From Dactylonectria macrodidyma (taxonomy: Eukaryota > Ascomycota > Sordariomycetes > Hypocreales > Nectriaceae): 64,000 nucleotides of DNA. Positions 46,156 through 55,745 of the stretch are shown here, in pieces. The position numbers were made by a program, and so were the translations under genes. Below the pieces are notes generated by a model. That model had not been told where the DNA came from. It saw only the letters and a list, made by a program, of their open reading frames with translations, and ran no database searches. The stretch's first letter is position 1. Every line of letters starts with the position of its first letter. The stretch is from positions 558,001-622,000 of the forward strand of contig JAGMUV010000006.1 in the NCBI GenBank assembly GCA_020744425.1, written 5' to 3'.

Positions 46156-47526
46156 TTAGTCGAAACCCCCATCAACCGAAGGGCTGTGAGCTTCATCAAC
46201 GTTTTCCAGCACGTTCTTCAACACCGACGTCTCCAAGTCATCCAGAACTTGAGTCAGACTGACAGGATTTGAAATGTCAGAAACAGAGATATGAACGCCT
46301 TCCTCCCTTTTGTCAAGCTGTAGAAATCGATTCCTTAAAAACTCAAGGGCTTCCTCTGCGTCTTGCCCAGCATAATCTGGGAATGTCTTGGACAATGGAC
46401 TGACATCCAACTTCGCCTTGAAGACGGTGACGTTGGTTAAGACAAGGAGGAAAGGCTTGTGTGCGAATTTGGGGACATTGGCGATGCTTTCAAACACGGT
46501 CAAAGCTTCGTGCAATTTGCTGGGTGTTTCGTCTTCGCCGAGGTTCTCGTCGTATTGCGCAAGGTCGGCGAGGAACACAATGCAGGTGCAGTCATCAAAG
46601 ATGTGCATCCATCTGCTCCTCCTCCCTCTATTCATCGATATCGATAGATCTGTAATGGAGAGGGTGTGTGTGGGCCTTTCTATCTGCGTTTCTCGAATGC
46701 CTGGGTGATTGCGGCTGTCGAAGTGAAACCAGTCATGGTCTGTGGGGGTATAGTGGTGATCGAAGACTCTTTTGAGCTGGGCCAGGGTGGTCTGGTCGGC
46801 CTTGCACGTGCAGGTGAAATCTGGATGCTGTTCGTCGAGTCCGAGCTTTTGCAATGCGACTCCGTGTTGTTGAAAGTCGGTTTGAAATTCGGGCTGCTGA
46901 CAGACAGACCAGAGAATCTGCGCTGTGATGGCTCCATCGTCGTCGAGGTCGTGGTATTCCAGGGCTTCTCGTAACTTTTCTACCGAATGACTTGTTTGAT
47001 TCGTGTGCTGTTCCTCGTGCTCCTCGTGCGTCTCGTTTTGCGCCTCGTTTTGCGCCTCGTCAAGGAGTTCGTAAAGAATTTCTTTGATACCCCCGAGGAT
47101 AGACTCTTTGACCTGGATCCGAAGGCGTGTCTCTTCTTCTTCAGACAATGGAGTGGAAATCAGCCTGGCTTGCTTCCCGAAAATCTCCATCTGTTTGCCG
47201 TCGCCCTGCAGCATAATGCGAAGCTGGCGTTTCGCTTTCACAGCTTCAGCATCAAGCCACGCATCGATGCCATCTGACCGTTGTTTTCCTTCACTTGCGG
47301 ACCAGGCAGGCTCGACCGACTGCTTGACAAAGGTGAAGAAGGAGGACAAAGAATCCCAGACTGGGGAAGCTACTTGACTCTGATTGATGGAGCTACTGTC
47401 CGGGGTAGCCGGAGCTTTGGAACGACCTAGCAATTCGTCTTTGGTGAGATTGCTTTCAAAAGAGTCGGGTCTCTTGGGCCCAGCGCTAGGATTGTCAAAT
47501 CCTGTCGATGGGGTTGTGGAAGTCAT
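46156..47526 (-). CDS. Degenerate G-alpha-like protein (probable pseudo-GTPase)
   Basis: Single exon, 456 aa. The C-terminal half resembles heterotrimeric G-protein alpha subunits: RGRRSRWMHIFDDCTCIVFLA, then AQYDENLGEDETPSKLHEAL, FESIANVPKFAHKPFLLVLT, and a later SDISNPVSLTQVLDDLE near the G5/alpha-5 position. The nucleotide-binding motifs are lost: the P-loop position reads MLQGDGKQMEIFGKQ (residues ~105-119) in place of GxGESGKST; the switch-II DVGGQR is replaced by SMNRGRR; and NKxD is replaced by TNVTVF. Compared with the usual ~353 residues there is an N-terminal extension of ~95 residues and an acidic Gln/Glu/His-rich insert. The frame is intact, so it is probably expressed, as a non-GTP-binding scaffold or decoy; that role is inferred. 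Confidence 0.8.
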   Translation of the reverse strand: MTSTTPSTGFDNPSAGPKRPDSFESNLTKDELLGRSKAPATPDSSSINQSQVASPVWDSLSSFFTFVKQSVEPAWSASEGKQRSDGIDAWLDAEAVKAKRQLRIMLQGDGKQMEIFGKQARLISTPLSEEEETRLRIQVKESILGGIKEILYELLDEAQNEAQNETHEEHEEQHTNQTSHSVEKLREALEYHDLDDDGAITAQILWSVCQQPEFQTDFQQHGVALQKLGLDEQHPDFTCTCKADQTTLAQLKRVFDHHYTPTDHDWFHFDSRNHPGIRETQIERPTHTLSITDLSISMNRGRRSRWMHIFDDCTCIVFLADLAQYDENLGEDETPSKLHEALTVFESIANVPKFAHKPFLLVLTNVTVFKAKLDVSPLSKTFPDYAGQDAEEALEFLRNRFLQLDKREEGVHISVSDISNPVSLTQVLDDLETSVLKNVLENVDEAHSPSVDGGFD

Positions 47527-47860
47527 TGTGGGGCGAAGGCGCTCAAGGATGAGCTTGAGGGGTGGTCAAGACTCACGGACAAGATGAGGTCGGATGGCGG
47601 GGCATCTCAGATTTGATACCCCGTATTTCGTGCTAGGAGAAGATTACGTAACCGTGACATTCAGGGGATCGGGGGATCAGGGGGGAACCGAGTCACATTG
47701 ACAGGCAAGGGTGGTACATACTCGATGACAATATCCCATACACTTCCTGTCAGATCCCCATGATTGCTCGAGACTCACTTCTCACGTGGCGGTCTCGTAG
47801 AGTGATTCATGACTGTGTCGGGCCAGTTGAATGGATTCATGCACATGTCATCTACATCTA
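47527..47860. other. Intergenic region
   Basis: Tandem arrangement of two minus-strand genes; nothing else seen. Confidence 0.45.
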
Positions 47861-49144
47861 TCAGGCGTTCTCATCCCATTTAATCCACCGTCTAATAACC
47901 TCGTCAACTTTGCGAACGCCCTCGCGGGTCGCTTCCACTTCGAACCACTCGCGATGGTCTCTCCCACAAGCGTCGCAATTGTCCTTGTTCGCGCGCAGTC
48001 CCATGCCCGCGAGCTCGATGTGAACTAGGCGCTCGACACGATGGCAGTGCGACGTCATGTGTGGGACGACACCAGACGACTCGCTGGCGCCGGGGAGGTA
48101 CGGGTAGTAGCGCAGCATCTCGATGTCGTAGCCGCACTGGCGCTGCCATTGGTTCATGCGCCGCTGGACGTTGGCAGCGCGGCCGATTTTGAGGACCATG
48201 GTCTTGTCTGCGTTTGCGCCGCTCGTGTCGGCTGCGAACCGCGACACGACGTCGCTTGGGCGTCGTGAACGGGTGCCACCAGCAGGCGATGGTGGTGCGA
48301 GGAGAGATCGTGCTGCCTCAACGGGCGCGGCAGACTTGGAAATCGGTGTAAGCCAGAACATGTAGATGAACCCTGCTTCCTCCGAGTCGACAAAGGGGCG
48401 CGCAAGTTCCGTCATCAAAGCCGAGGCGGTAGATGGATCCAGCGAGTCTGGGATCAGGTCCTTGACTCGTGCAGTTTGAGAGCCAGTGGACTTTCGAGAT
48501 CGATTCGAGTTCCTTCCAGGTGAAGCTGTCGACGCGTCTACGCGCTGACGTGAGGGCTTCGAGCTGGACTGCGGTATCGAGCTGCGTCTTGAAGATGGCA
48601 CAGGCATCGACGTCCGTTGCACTGGGCGTGGCTGTGGTCTTGGGGGTCGATCCTCTGCGACTTCCTCTAGGGGCACAGAGAAGCAGAAGCAAAACTGAAG
48701 TGTCTTCTTCTGCTTCGGGCGCGGTGGCTTGGACGGCTTATATCCGTGTCCAACGCTTCCATTCCCAACGCCTCCATTTGGAGGCTTGATCTGTCCACCT
48801 GTCTTCCTCTTGGGTTTGTGCTGCAGATCCACCAATCCAAGGCGGTCTGCCAGCGTATCGATACTCGAGCGTCCTTCTAGGATGGGAGTCGCCGTTCCCC
48901 TCGGCCCCGGGCTTGAATGCGCCGAAAGGTTCGCCTGTTCCTTGTGCTGCCAGCAGTACAGGCTCTCATCGCTCGGGTCGGGGGTTAAGGGCCGTCGACT
49001 GGGCTTGAGGGTAGGCGATTTCGCAGCTGCAATGGGCCGCCGGCAGGGACGGCCGTTGGAGGTGATGCCTCGACAGGTTGCGTTTGGATTGAGAGAGTCG
49101 GAGCGATTTATGAAGGATTCGGGCGTGTTGGCAACAAAGGGCAT
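47861..49144 (-). CDS. T5orf172 (DUF1766/GIY-YIG-like) domain protein
   Basis: Single exon, 427 aa. An N-terminal CRGITSNGRPCRR motif (residues 24-36) with a later CWQHK forms a small Cys/His cluster frequent in this fungal family. A long Ser/Pro/Arg-rich linker follows (~85-230). The C-terminal domain (~255-420) has GFIYMFWLTP, MVLKIGRAANVQRRMNQWQRQCG and HCHRVERLVHIELAG, the pattern of T5orf172 domains: Tyr-containing strand, K-x-G-x-(T/A) and an Arg-rich helix, then His/Glu. The fold is related to GIY-YIG nucleases, with fission-yeast Mug113 as a relative. DNA binding or cleavage is likely, biological role unknown. Confidence 0.85.
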   Translation of the reverse strand: MPFVANTPESFINRSDSLNPNATCRGITSNGRPCRRPIAAAKSPTLKPSRRPLTPDPSDESLYCWQHKEQANLSAHSSPGPRGTATPILEGRSSIDTLADRLGLVDLQHKPKRKTGGQIKPPNGGVGNGSVGHGYKPSKPPRPKQKKTLQFCFCFSVPLEEVAEDRPPRPQPRPVQRTSMPVPSSRRSSIPQSSSKPSRQRVDASTASPGRNSNRSRKSTGSQTARVKDLIPDSLDPSTASALMTELARPFVDSEEAGFIYMFWLTPISKSAAPVEAARSLLAPPSPAGGTRSRRPSDVVSRFAADTSGANADKTMVLKIGRAANVQRRMNQWQRQCGYDIEMLRYYPYLPGASESSGVVPHMTSHCHRVERLVHIELAGMGLRANKDNCDACGRDHREWFEVEATREGVRKVDEVIRRWIKWDENA

Positions 49145-49894
49145 CGTGGAGAGACTCGTAAAGCCGTGGATTCGTAGAGTCGTGACTATCGTGGATTCGT
49201 TGCCGCCAGCGTCTCTGTTCGGGCGGGGAGTTTCTCGACTTTGCTATCGTAGCATTTCTCGACAGGCCCAGACTCAGGCTGCCCCGGGTTTTGTAGACGA
49301 GGTCCTCTGTCGAAAACCTGATTCAGAAAGGCAAAACAACCAAGGCAGGCCCGCTGCTGGGCCCTCCGAGGCCTTTCATTGCCTGGTTGGTTGGCGAAGC
49401 GCGTGTGTGAAGGAGGCTGACTTCCAAGGCGGTGACGGTGGATGTGGCTGTGTTCTGTGGCTGATGAGTTAACAACATGCCCTCGCCACGTTTCATCCAG
49501 TCATCCTTGACGGGGTTGCCTGAACATGGTCTCGAATCACTGGAACAGTGTCAAAAACAATATCGAGTATTCCCAACAGAGATTCATGGTTCAATATTAG
49601 AAACCAAGTCATTCTTCAGTGTTCCCGGACGAAAATCCAACTATTTCCACCGCTTAACCCCGTAACCTCCGTTTTTGGGGACTCGGGGAGTCTCGAGCGC
49701 CAGGCCAACTCCTTGTGGGGTAATGGCCGCGCCGGCATGCACAACGCAGTCTCCCACCGTCGGTACATCGTGAAGAATCACATATAAAAGGGAAGTATCT
49801 TGGGGTAAATTTCATTAAAACATATCAATTTCACAACAGATCCGATCTACCATTCACCTCCCACCTATTCTTTTCTCTCTTCATCACTTACACC
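49145..49894. other. Divergent intergenic region with TATA box
   Basis: No gene. TATAAAAG at 49783-49790 lies about 105 bases upstream of the ATG of the dehydrogenase remnant, followed by a C/T-rich leader, so the promoter of that pseudogene looks intact. Confidence 0.5.
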
Positions 49895-50435
49895 ATGACT
49901 CTTAAGTTCATCAATAAACTGCATAACCAGCGTGTTCTCATCCTCGGGGGATCAACTGGAATTGGCTTCGCCGTTGCAGAAGCAGCCGTTGAACACGGAG
50001 CCAACATGATCATCAGCAGCTCTAATCAGAACAAACTAGACAGGGCAGTGAAGCGCCTTGAAGAACACATTGCGACCGCAAACCTTCCAGCACGCCACGT
50101 TTCTGAAAAAACATGCGATCGTTCAAGCTCTGAAACCATGGAGGATAACATCAAGAGCCTTTTGCAGTTTGCCACGGAAGCCGGGAAGATTGACGACGTC
50201 GTCTTCACCGCCGGTGATGCTGTCAAGCCCCCTGGCCTCGACGTGAGCGCTGATGATGTTGCAAAGATTGGAATCGATGCGAAAAGACACCATCACGCAT
50301 ACAGTGGGAACTCCCGAGGAGATGGCCGAGATGTATTTATTCCTAATGAAGAGTACTTTTTCCATCCGCACAACTGTGACGGCAGACGGTGGAAGATTGG
50401 TGGGCGATAGCAAAAATGCTAACATCACGATCTGA
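49895..50435 (+). pseudogene. Short-chain dehydrogenase remnant with the catalytic centre deleted
   Basis: From the ATG at 49895 the frame encodes a proper SDR start: VLILGGSTGIGFAVAEAAVE (TGxxxGIG nucleotide-binding motif) and DDVVFTAGDAVKPPGL (the NNAG-like strand, here FTAG). After about residue 125 the frame abruptly loses family similarity. The C-terminal part of an SDR then appears in the next frame from about 50268: VGTPEEMAEMYLFLM and TTVTADGGRLVG, ending with TGA at 50433-50435. About 100 residues in between, including the YxxxK catalytic pair, are missing. So an internal deletion with frame change has inactivated the gene. Promoter TATA and start context survive, suggesting recent loss. 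Confidence 0.75.
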
Positions 50436-50684
50436 GTCAGGATTGACTAGAGTCAAATGATGTAGCGAGTAGCTGAGGCTAGGAGGATATAATTATGATA
50501 ATTATTTATATAGAAATTTGATATATTATTATCTTAAGTTTAAATTTAAACCTTCATGTTATTATTTTTATTGCTAGGTTTTTTTTTTAATATTTTGACT
50601 TCTGCCCCCTCTCTATATACTGCTAAGTACTATAACCTCAATATTTCTTCATTTTAGACTGTTTAATTTATATTGAACTTGTTA
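50436..50684. other. Very A/T-rich spacer
   Basis: About 250 bases rich in TATATT, TTTAAA and T9 runs, unlike neighbouring sequence. Possibly a RIP-degraded repeat remnant; no coding content. Confidence 0.5.
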
Positions 50685-52624
50685 TTAATCCTTCTTTCCC
50701 TTTAAAAGATCCATAGTCATCCCACGCCTCAATTGGCGACCCATTTCCTCGTCAGTCCTATCAGGAGTGTTCCTCAACCACAGGACCCAACCAACCATCA
50801 GAGTGACGGTAAGAGGGACGACGATGGTAAAATCGATCCAAATCTGCTGCGTATTGTTCTTGAAATCAACATGTTAGTAGAGAATACCGTAGCGACAAAA
50901 GCGCCTGGCAGGAAGAGGATGGTCAGAATCGACAGCGTCTTCATCGCTTTCGAGTCACGGAGAGACTCTCTCGCTAGCTTGGCCTGAAGAAAACTGTCAT
51001 GCTGCGCAATCAAGTTGTACAGCTATCGCTCTATTGTCAATGCCCATCTCAGGTCAAAGGAGGGCTTTCAAGACTCACAACGTTTCTCTGGCTCTCGGTC
51101 TTCCCCGGTAAGCCTTCAATGTCCGAGTCCTGACTTTTGGACATGCTGGAATACAAGTTGAGCACGACCTCTAGCTTCCTATCATTCTGCAAATCTTTTT
51201 GTAGACGGGTCCCAAGGTCATCTTCGAATCGGCTAGTTGCATGCTGCACTTGTGCAATGTCATGCTTAGCTTGTTGTAAAGCCCGCTAACTTCGTTCTGC
51301 TTGTCCTCTGCCTCCAACTGTTGCAAGAGCTCCTTGTCAACCTCTGCCACGTCGGCTAGAATAGACTTAAATGACTTGGAAGTTGTTTCGTAGTGTGTCT
51401 TGAATAGCTGTAGAGGTAGAAGCATTTCATGATGGCCATGCCTATCGACGAGTCTGTGAACGTCACGAAAGATGCGCGGAAGCTCGACATCATTGTCGGC
51501 CTGGATAACCCCAGATAGCTTGCTCATCGAGCCCGGAATTTCCGAATCGGTTACGGAATAGAGAAGTAATGACCAAAAGCCGCTACTGTAGAAGGGGGTT
51601 TGAATGATGTATTCTAGTCAGGCTGAATTAGTGACAGTGCTTGTGTAATGCTCCACCCTGCCTACCTTTGAGGACCTTGCTGCCATCTCTCGAGTTGAAG
51701 ACCTGGCAACTTCCACGATCATGGCGTCGAGAAAGTAAGAAGTCATCTGGAAGGTCAAAGAAGTCAGAGAGCGCATTGACAGGAGGCTGGCTGAGGAGGT
51801 CCGCCAATTGGTTGAACGTGGTGAGTCCATTCTTGGTTGATCGTCTCGCTCTGATTGTGTTAGATGCGCAAGAGATGTGCTCGGAAGATGAGAACACACA
51901 TGAGGTTACAAAAGTGAGAACTCCCTGATTGTTGGTGCGGCTGTTGCTCAGGAATCTGGGTCCCTTCGGACGGCGTTGCTGGTCGCACATCCTATTAAGT
52001 CTGAGCATCAATAGCCTGTTAGCAGCTGAAAGCTCCTACCGGCTTTTCTGTAATCCATGAGAAGTACTTTTCGAGGTCTTTTCGTTCCAGCGACGGTGGT
52101 AAACTCTCCCACTTGTCGGGGCCAGGATCTGTGTCCCATAAATTGACAAACCACGATTCGCTACTGCTCTCCTCGACCTGGCTCGGCTGAACGAATGCTT
52201 CTAACCCTTCCATGATCTCGTGCTCGATCATCTCATTTTGCTGGATATTTTCGCTAGTTAGGACTTCCAATTTCACCTCCAGAAATGATGAGAGATCAAC
52301 AGAGCCAAGATTAGCCAGGTCGAATCCCCCCAAGTGTGGTAGGTCCTCAGCCCACAGAGGAGATGCGCCTGGATCAAAGATGATGGGGTCATCGTCGCTT
52401 TCCAGTAGGCCGTCTTGGAGGCTGCGGAATGAAAACCCAGAGACATCGGTCTTGATGTTCATACCAAAACTGAATATCTCATCGTTGCTTCGCTTGAGAA
52501 GTATTGCTGTTCGCAGATAGCTCGGAATCCCTGAGCGGAGGCTCGATTTCTCAATCATATCCCAACTCACGGCGTTGTAAGGACCCCAATCCCGACCTCT
52601 CAGGAGCTTCGAGCCGTAGAGCAT
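50685..52624 (-). pseudogene. CorA-like fungal membrane protein, frameshifted
   Basis: Minus-strand pieces in order: MLYGSKLLRGRDWGPYNAVS with following receptor-like N-terminal region (52624-52019); middle pieces with ADLLSQPP and FDLPDDFLLSRR (to ~51660); a coiled coil (51527-51080, including DVAEVDKELLQQLEAED); and the CorA-type end LARESLRDSKAMKTLSILTI plus LFLPGAFVATVFSTNM. The second membrane helix, NNTQQIWIDFTIVVPLTVTL, continues to a stop at 50685 but in a different frame. At ~50868 one T is missing between FSTNM and DFKNN. Another frame change lies at ~51262-51300. The junction near 52020 also lacks a splice pair that keeps frame. The family usually pairs this two-helix end with a cytosolic sensor part; here it should be inactive. 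Confidence 0.7.
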
Positions 52625-52750
52625 GGCGATAGCGGTTTCGAAGGGCGCAAATGATCCGAAATTACAAGAAGCTTACCAGCATACACCGCAAATACACTCT
52701 CTATGAGCAAGAGGTCGACCGCGGCAACTGGGAAAGTGCCATATCCCATC

Positions 52751-53574
52751 ATTAGGGGTTCATACTGCAAAACATTCTGAAGCTGGACATAGACCAAGTG
52801 GACCTACACATCAATGAGCAGGAGAGAATTGCAATTCACCTTGGCAAACTAGAGGAGAATCAAGATCTGATTCAAGAAAACCGAGACATTGCGACGAATC
52901 TTCGTACCTTAATATCTAGTGCTGATACCGAGAAGATGGGTCTAAAAGATATTCAATACATGAAAGACTCCTTCACAAGGATTGCTTTAAGTCGAGGAGT
53001 TGACATCTCCTGGTGGGGTAAAGTGTGTGATCTCCGATGCGAGACTCGGGAGAGGGACCACAATCCAGACTTACCCCACAACTCTGCTCCTTCAATTTAT
53101 GTATGGAAGGGATCTGTGAAGGAAACTGTTGTGAGCTTCTTGTCCCTGCATGGCAACAAAGCCATACAGGATAATTCCTACGGTCGCCACTACCTCCACA
53201 CCATGGAGACGTTGAATGCTCTTGAAACTGCCGAAGACGAAAGCGACGAGGATTCTATTTACCGTTTACTTACCGAGTTACAATCACTTAGCAAGGAAGA
53301 AGACGGAAACTACCTGGAACAAGATGGTCTAATTGAACGCCGAAATTGGAATACAATGTGCCTGTGCCAAGCGCATGTCATGAGTCTTGCTGAAGCCGCG
53401 AGCCAATTGCAGGGGCAAGGAATCTCAAATGCGAAGCTATGCTTGGGCGCCATAGAAGAAATTGTGAGGATCTTGGATTTGCATGGGGATTCAAGCTCGA
53501 TTGGCGCCTTTAGCGAGATATTAGAAGTCTGCAATGGTTTTAGACAGTTGCTTCTTGATTTCAGAACCTTATAA
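52751..53574 (+). CDS. Orphan ORF, hydrophilic helical protein, 5' end missing
   Basis: An open frame runs from just after a TAG at about 52749 to TAA at 53572-53574. No ATG occurs until codon position 52936, giving 212 aa from there, yet the preceding residues (ILKLDIDQVDLHINEQER...) look like real protein. A 5' exon is therefore missing or undetected. The protein is acidic, Leu/Glu/Gln-rich and mostly helical, with WWGKVCDL and SIYVWKGSVKETVVSF blocks. No domain recognised. It is divergent from, and starts about 130 bases beyond, the CorA-like pseudogene. It could be the N-terminal part of a NACHT/STAND-type or other accessory protein, but I have no evidence. Confidence 0.5.
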
Positions 53575-54389
53575 GTACTAGACACAGAGTAGGCAAGGGA
53601 TTCTACTTGAACGAGAGAATTATGAATGGCGGTGGTGTGAGTTTCCTTGAAGATCCAGTATTGAATTATGGGAGAGATTGCCTCGATTGCGAGAGCAGGG
53701 GAAGGCTATAGAACAGGTCATCATTTGCTGTCACGGATTTCATATCAATTTGAAGTATTGCCAATAATATAGTTAACTGTTACTATCTGCATAGTATATG
53801 GCAATAGCCCACAAGCTTAATTCCTATAAATTCGTTTCTAAATTAGTATAATATTACCCTCATTTAGTTCCCTTACTCCTAAGATTCATATAGACTTAGG
53901 ATCTCAATAAGGATTACTATGCTTAGCAAAGAGAAGTGGGATTATGTAGAAATGGTATATAGATAGAAATAGTTGTACTCTTAATTGTGCTAGCTCCATG
54001 AGTTTTGAAAACGACGCGTTGCAATGTGGAGTTCTGGAAGGATGACAAGAAATATTTCTTGTCCTTTGGATTTAAGCTTACACATTAAGTAGCTAGTCAC
54101 CCCTTACGTTGAACTTGAACTGGAGTTTGTGCTCTGACTACATGACACTCCACACTGTGTTCAGCTCACCCATTAAGTTGAAGAAGCGAAGTAGAGTTTT
54201 TCGTGCATAAGTTGAAAGTTGTATTATCTTTATCATGGGTAAAATAATTACGTAGCGGATTCGTATCTTGCAACCTGACGGCTGCATCATTGCTCAGTTC
54301 AATTCCCTCCCCCTCCCCCCCCTGATGCGTGAAGACGATCTAGGTTGCCCACGTGCACGCGCACGTGAGGCAGCTCAACACCACAACAT
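53575..54389. other. A/T-rich intergenic region
   Basis: No gene. 53740-54000 is A/T-rich with CCTCATTTAG, also found near 41970, hinting at a shared decayed repeat. A palindromic CACGTGCACGCGCACGTG stands at about 54350-54367. Confidence 0.4.
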
Positions 54390-55745
54390 CTACCACAATC
54401 TGAAGACGCCGTTTGGAACGTCTTTGCGGACACCCCTCTTGAACAAGGGGTTTGTGGTATCATTCCTCGTCACGTTCTGAATAGTGCATCCCTCGGTTTT
54501 GTAAACCTCAGCATATCTACCGGTCAAAACCACTGACAGCCATTCCACAGCGGCTGCGAGACTGTAGACAGCGTCCTGAGAGTGGGTGCCAACGGAATTC
54601 CTCTGATAGAGAATATTAGCCCCAATGCCACAGTACTTCTTGACCAATTCGTCGGTATCCTGGATTTTGGAGATCTCGTCCTTGACAGTCTTGTAGACGA
54701 ACAAGGGCCACTGAGGCACACCGTGATACCCCATTATCCCATCACGGTTCACAATCTTCAAGATCTTTGGGTCTTGGGTCAGAGATTCAGTACCATGGAT
54801 GAAGTAATCGCCAATATCGACTCCCACATAGGCAGCACCAGCCTCGGCCAATGTGTAGTCCCTGGCAGCAAGGAAACCCGTTTTGTTGTAGGGTCCGGAA
54901 GTCTTGAGTAGTGAAAAAATGTACTTTTGAACGTCAGGGTATTGGCTACTGATGCCAATGATTGAGCTCGGGGCAAGCCCAGCCGCATTAGTCCCTGATA
55001 TTGACTCAAGAACACTGGTGATGTTGGGCGTCAAGCCACCCAGAGCAGCGCCAACAATTGTGCCTGACAACTCTGGTGCATAAGCCAGGGCTAACTCACT
55101 TGCCCACTCTGATGCCAAGGCGCCACCGCTATAACCCCAAAGTGCGACTTTTGGTGAGGTCGTGTTCAATCCAAGGCCTAAAGACAAAACGGCGCGAACA
55201 GAATCAAGGGTGGCGTGTCCTGATATGACACCAGCTGTGAATGAAGCTAGTGGACCTTCGTAATCGGGTATGGAAACGAAGAGTCCAAGCCCCAGGGCAG
55301 CACCGTACGCAGAAGTCTCTGAGGTACTGTAAATGCTGTAGCTTGGGCTGGCGTCTACGTCCGCACTATCGTAGGGCACCTGGTAGGACAACAAAGCCGC
55401 CTGATGGAAGACGAGGGACGAGACACTCTTGGGCCCAAGCTCCGGGACAAGTAAGGTGGTAACAGCCCACGTGGGCTTATACTGGCTGTCGGTCGTGCGG
55501 TAGAGGATATTGTACGCCGCTGAGCTGTTTCCGGTAATCGAGGTCAGGTTGCCAGGTGCCTGTCGCACACGCAGCACGGTGCCAGGCTCCGTATCCTTCC
55601 ATGACTTCGGAGCGGTGTACCAAGGATCTAGCGATGGCTTTTTAACTCCTGAAGAAGTTGACCTCTTGTGAAAGTGTGGATCCTCGTAGGCAAAGACAAC
55701 CCCCAACCAAAGGCTCAAGAGAGCCAGGATGCGCTGTAGAGCCAT
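54390..55745 (-). CDS. Secreted lipase (LIP / CAL-A type)
   Basis: Single exon, 451 aa. An N-terminal signal peptide (LQRILALLSLWLGVVFA, residues 3-19) is followed by Lys-Arg at ~27-28, a possible Kex2 processing site. The nucleophile motif GYSGG is at 204-208, so catalytic Ser is 206. VFHQAALLSYQVPYDSADVD and DYEGPLASFTAG are conserved in secretory lipases (PF03583) such as Candida antarctica lipase A. The catalytic Asp and His probably lie in the QWPLFVYKT-to-GTHSQ part. Several N-x-S/T sites (N66, N73, N195) suggest glycosylation. It hydrolyses triacylglycerols or esters outside the cell. The first ATG is used because it starts the signal peptide. Confidence 0.9.
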   Translation of the reverse strand: MALQRILALLSLWLGVVFAYEDPHFHKRSTSSGVKKPSLDPWYTAPKSWKDTEPGTVLRVRQAPGNLTSITGNSSAAYNILYRTTDSQYKPTWAVTTLLVPELGPKSVSSLVFHQAALLSYQVPYDSADVDASPSYSIYSTSETSAYGAALGLGLFVSIPDYEGPLASFTAGVISGHATLDSVRAVLSLGLGLNTTSPKVALWGYSGGALASEWASELALAYAPELSGTIVGAALGGLTPNITSVLESISGTNAAGLAPSSIIGISSQYPDVQKYIFSLLKTSGPYNKTGFLAARDYTLAEAGAAYVGVDIGDYFIHGTESLTQDPKILKIVNRDGIMGYHGVPQWPLFVYKTVKDEISKIQDTDELVKKYCGIGANILYQRNSVGTHSQDAVYSLAAAVEWLSVVLTGRYAEVYKTEGCTIQNVTRNDTTNPLFKRGVRKDVPNGVFRLW

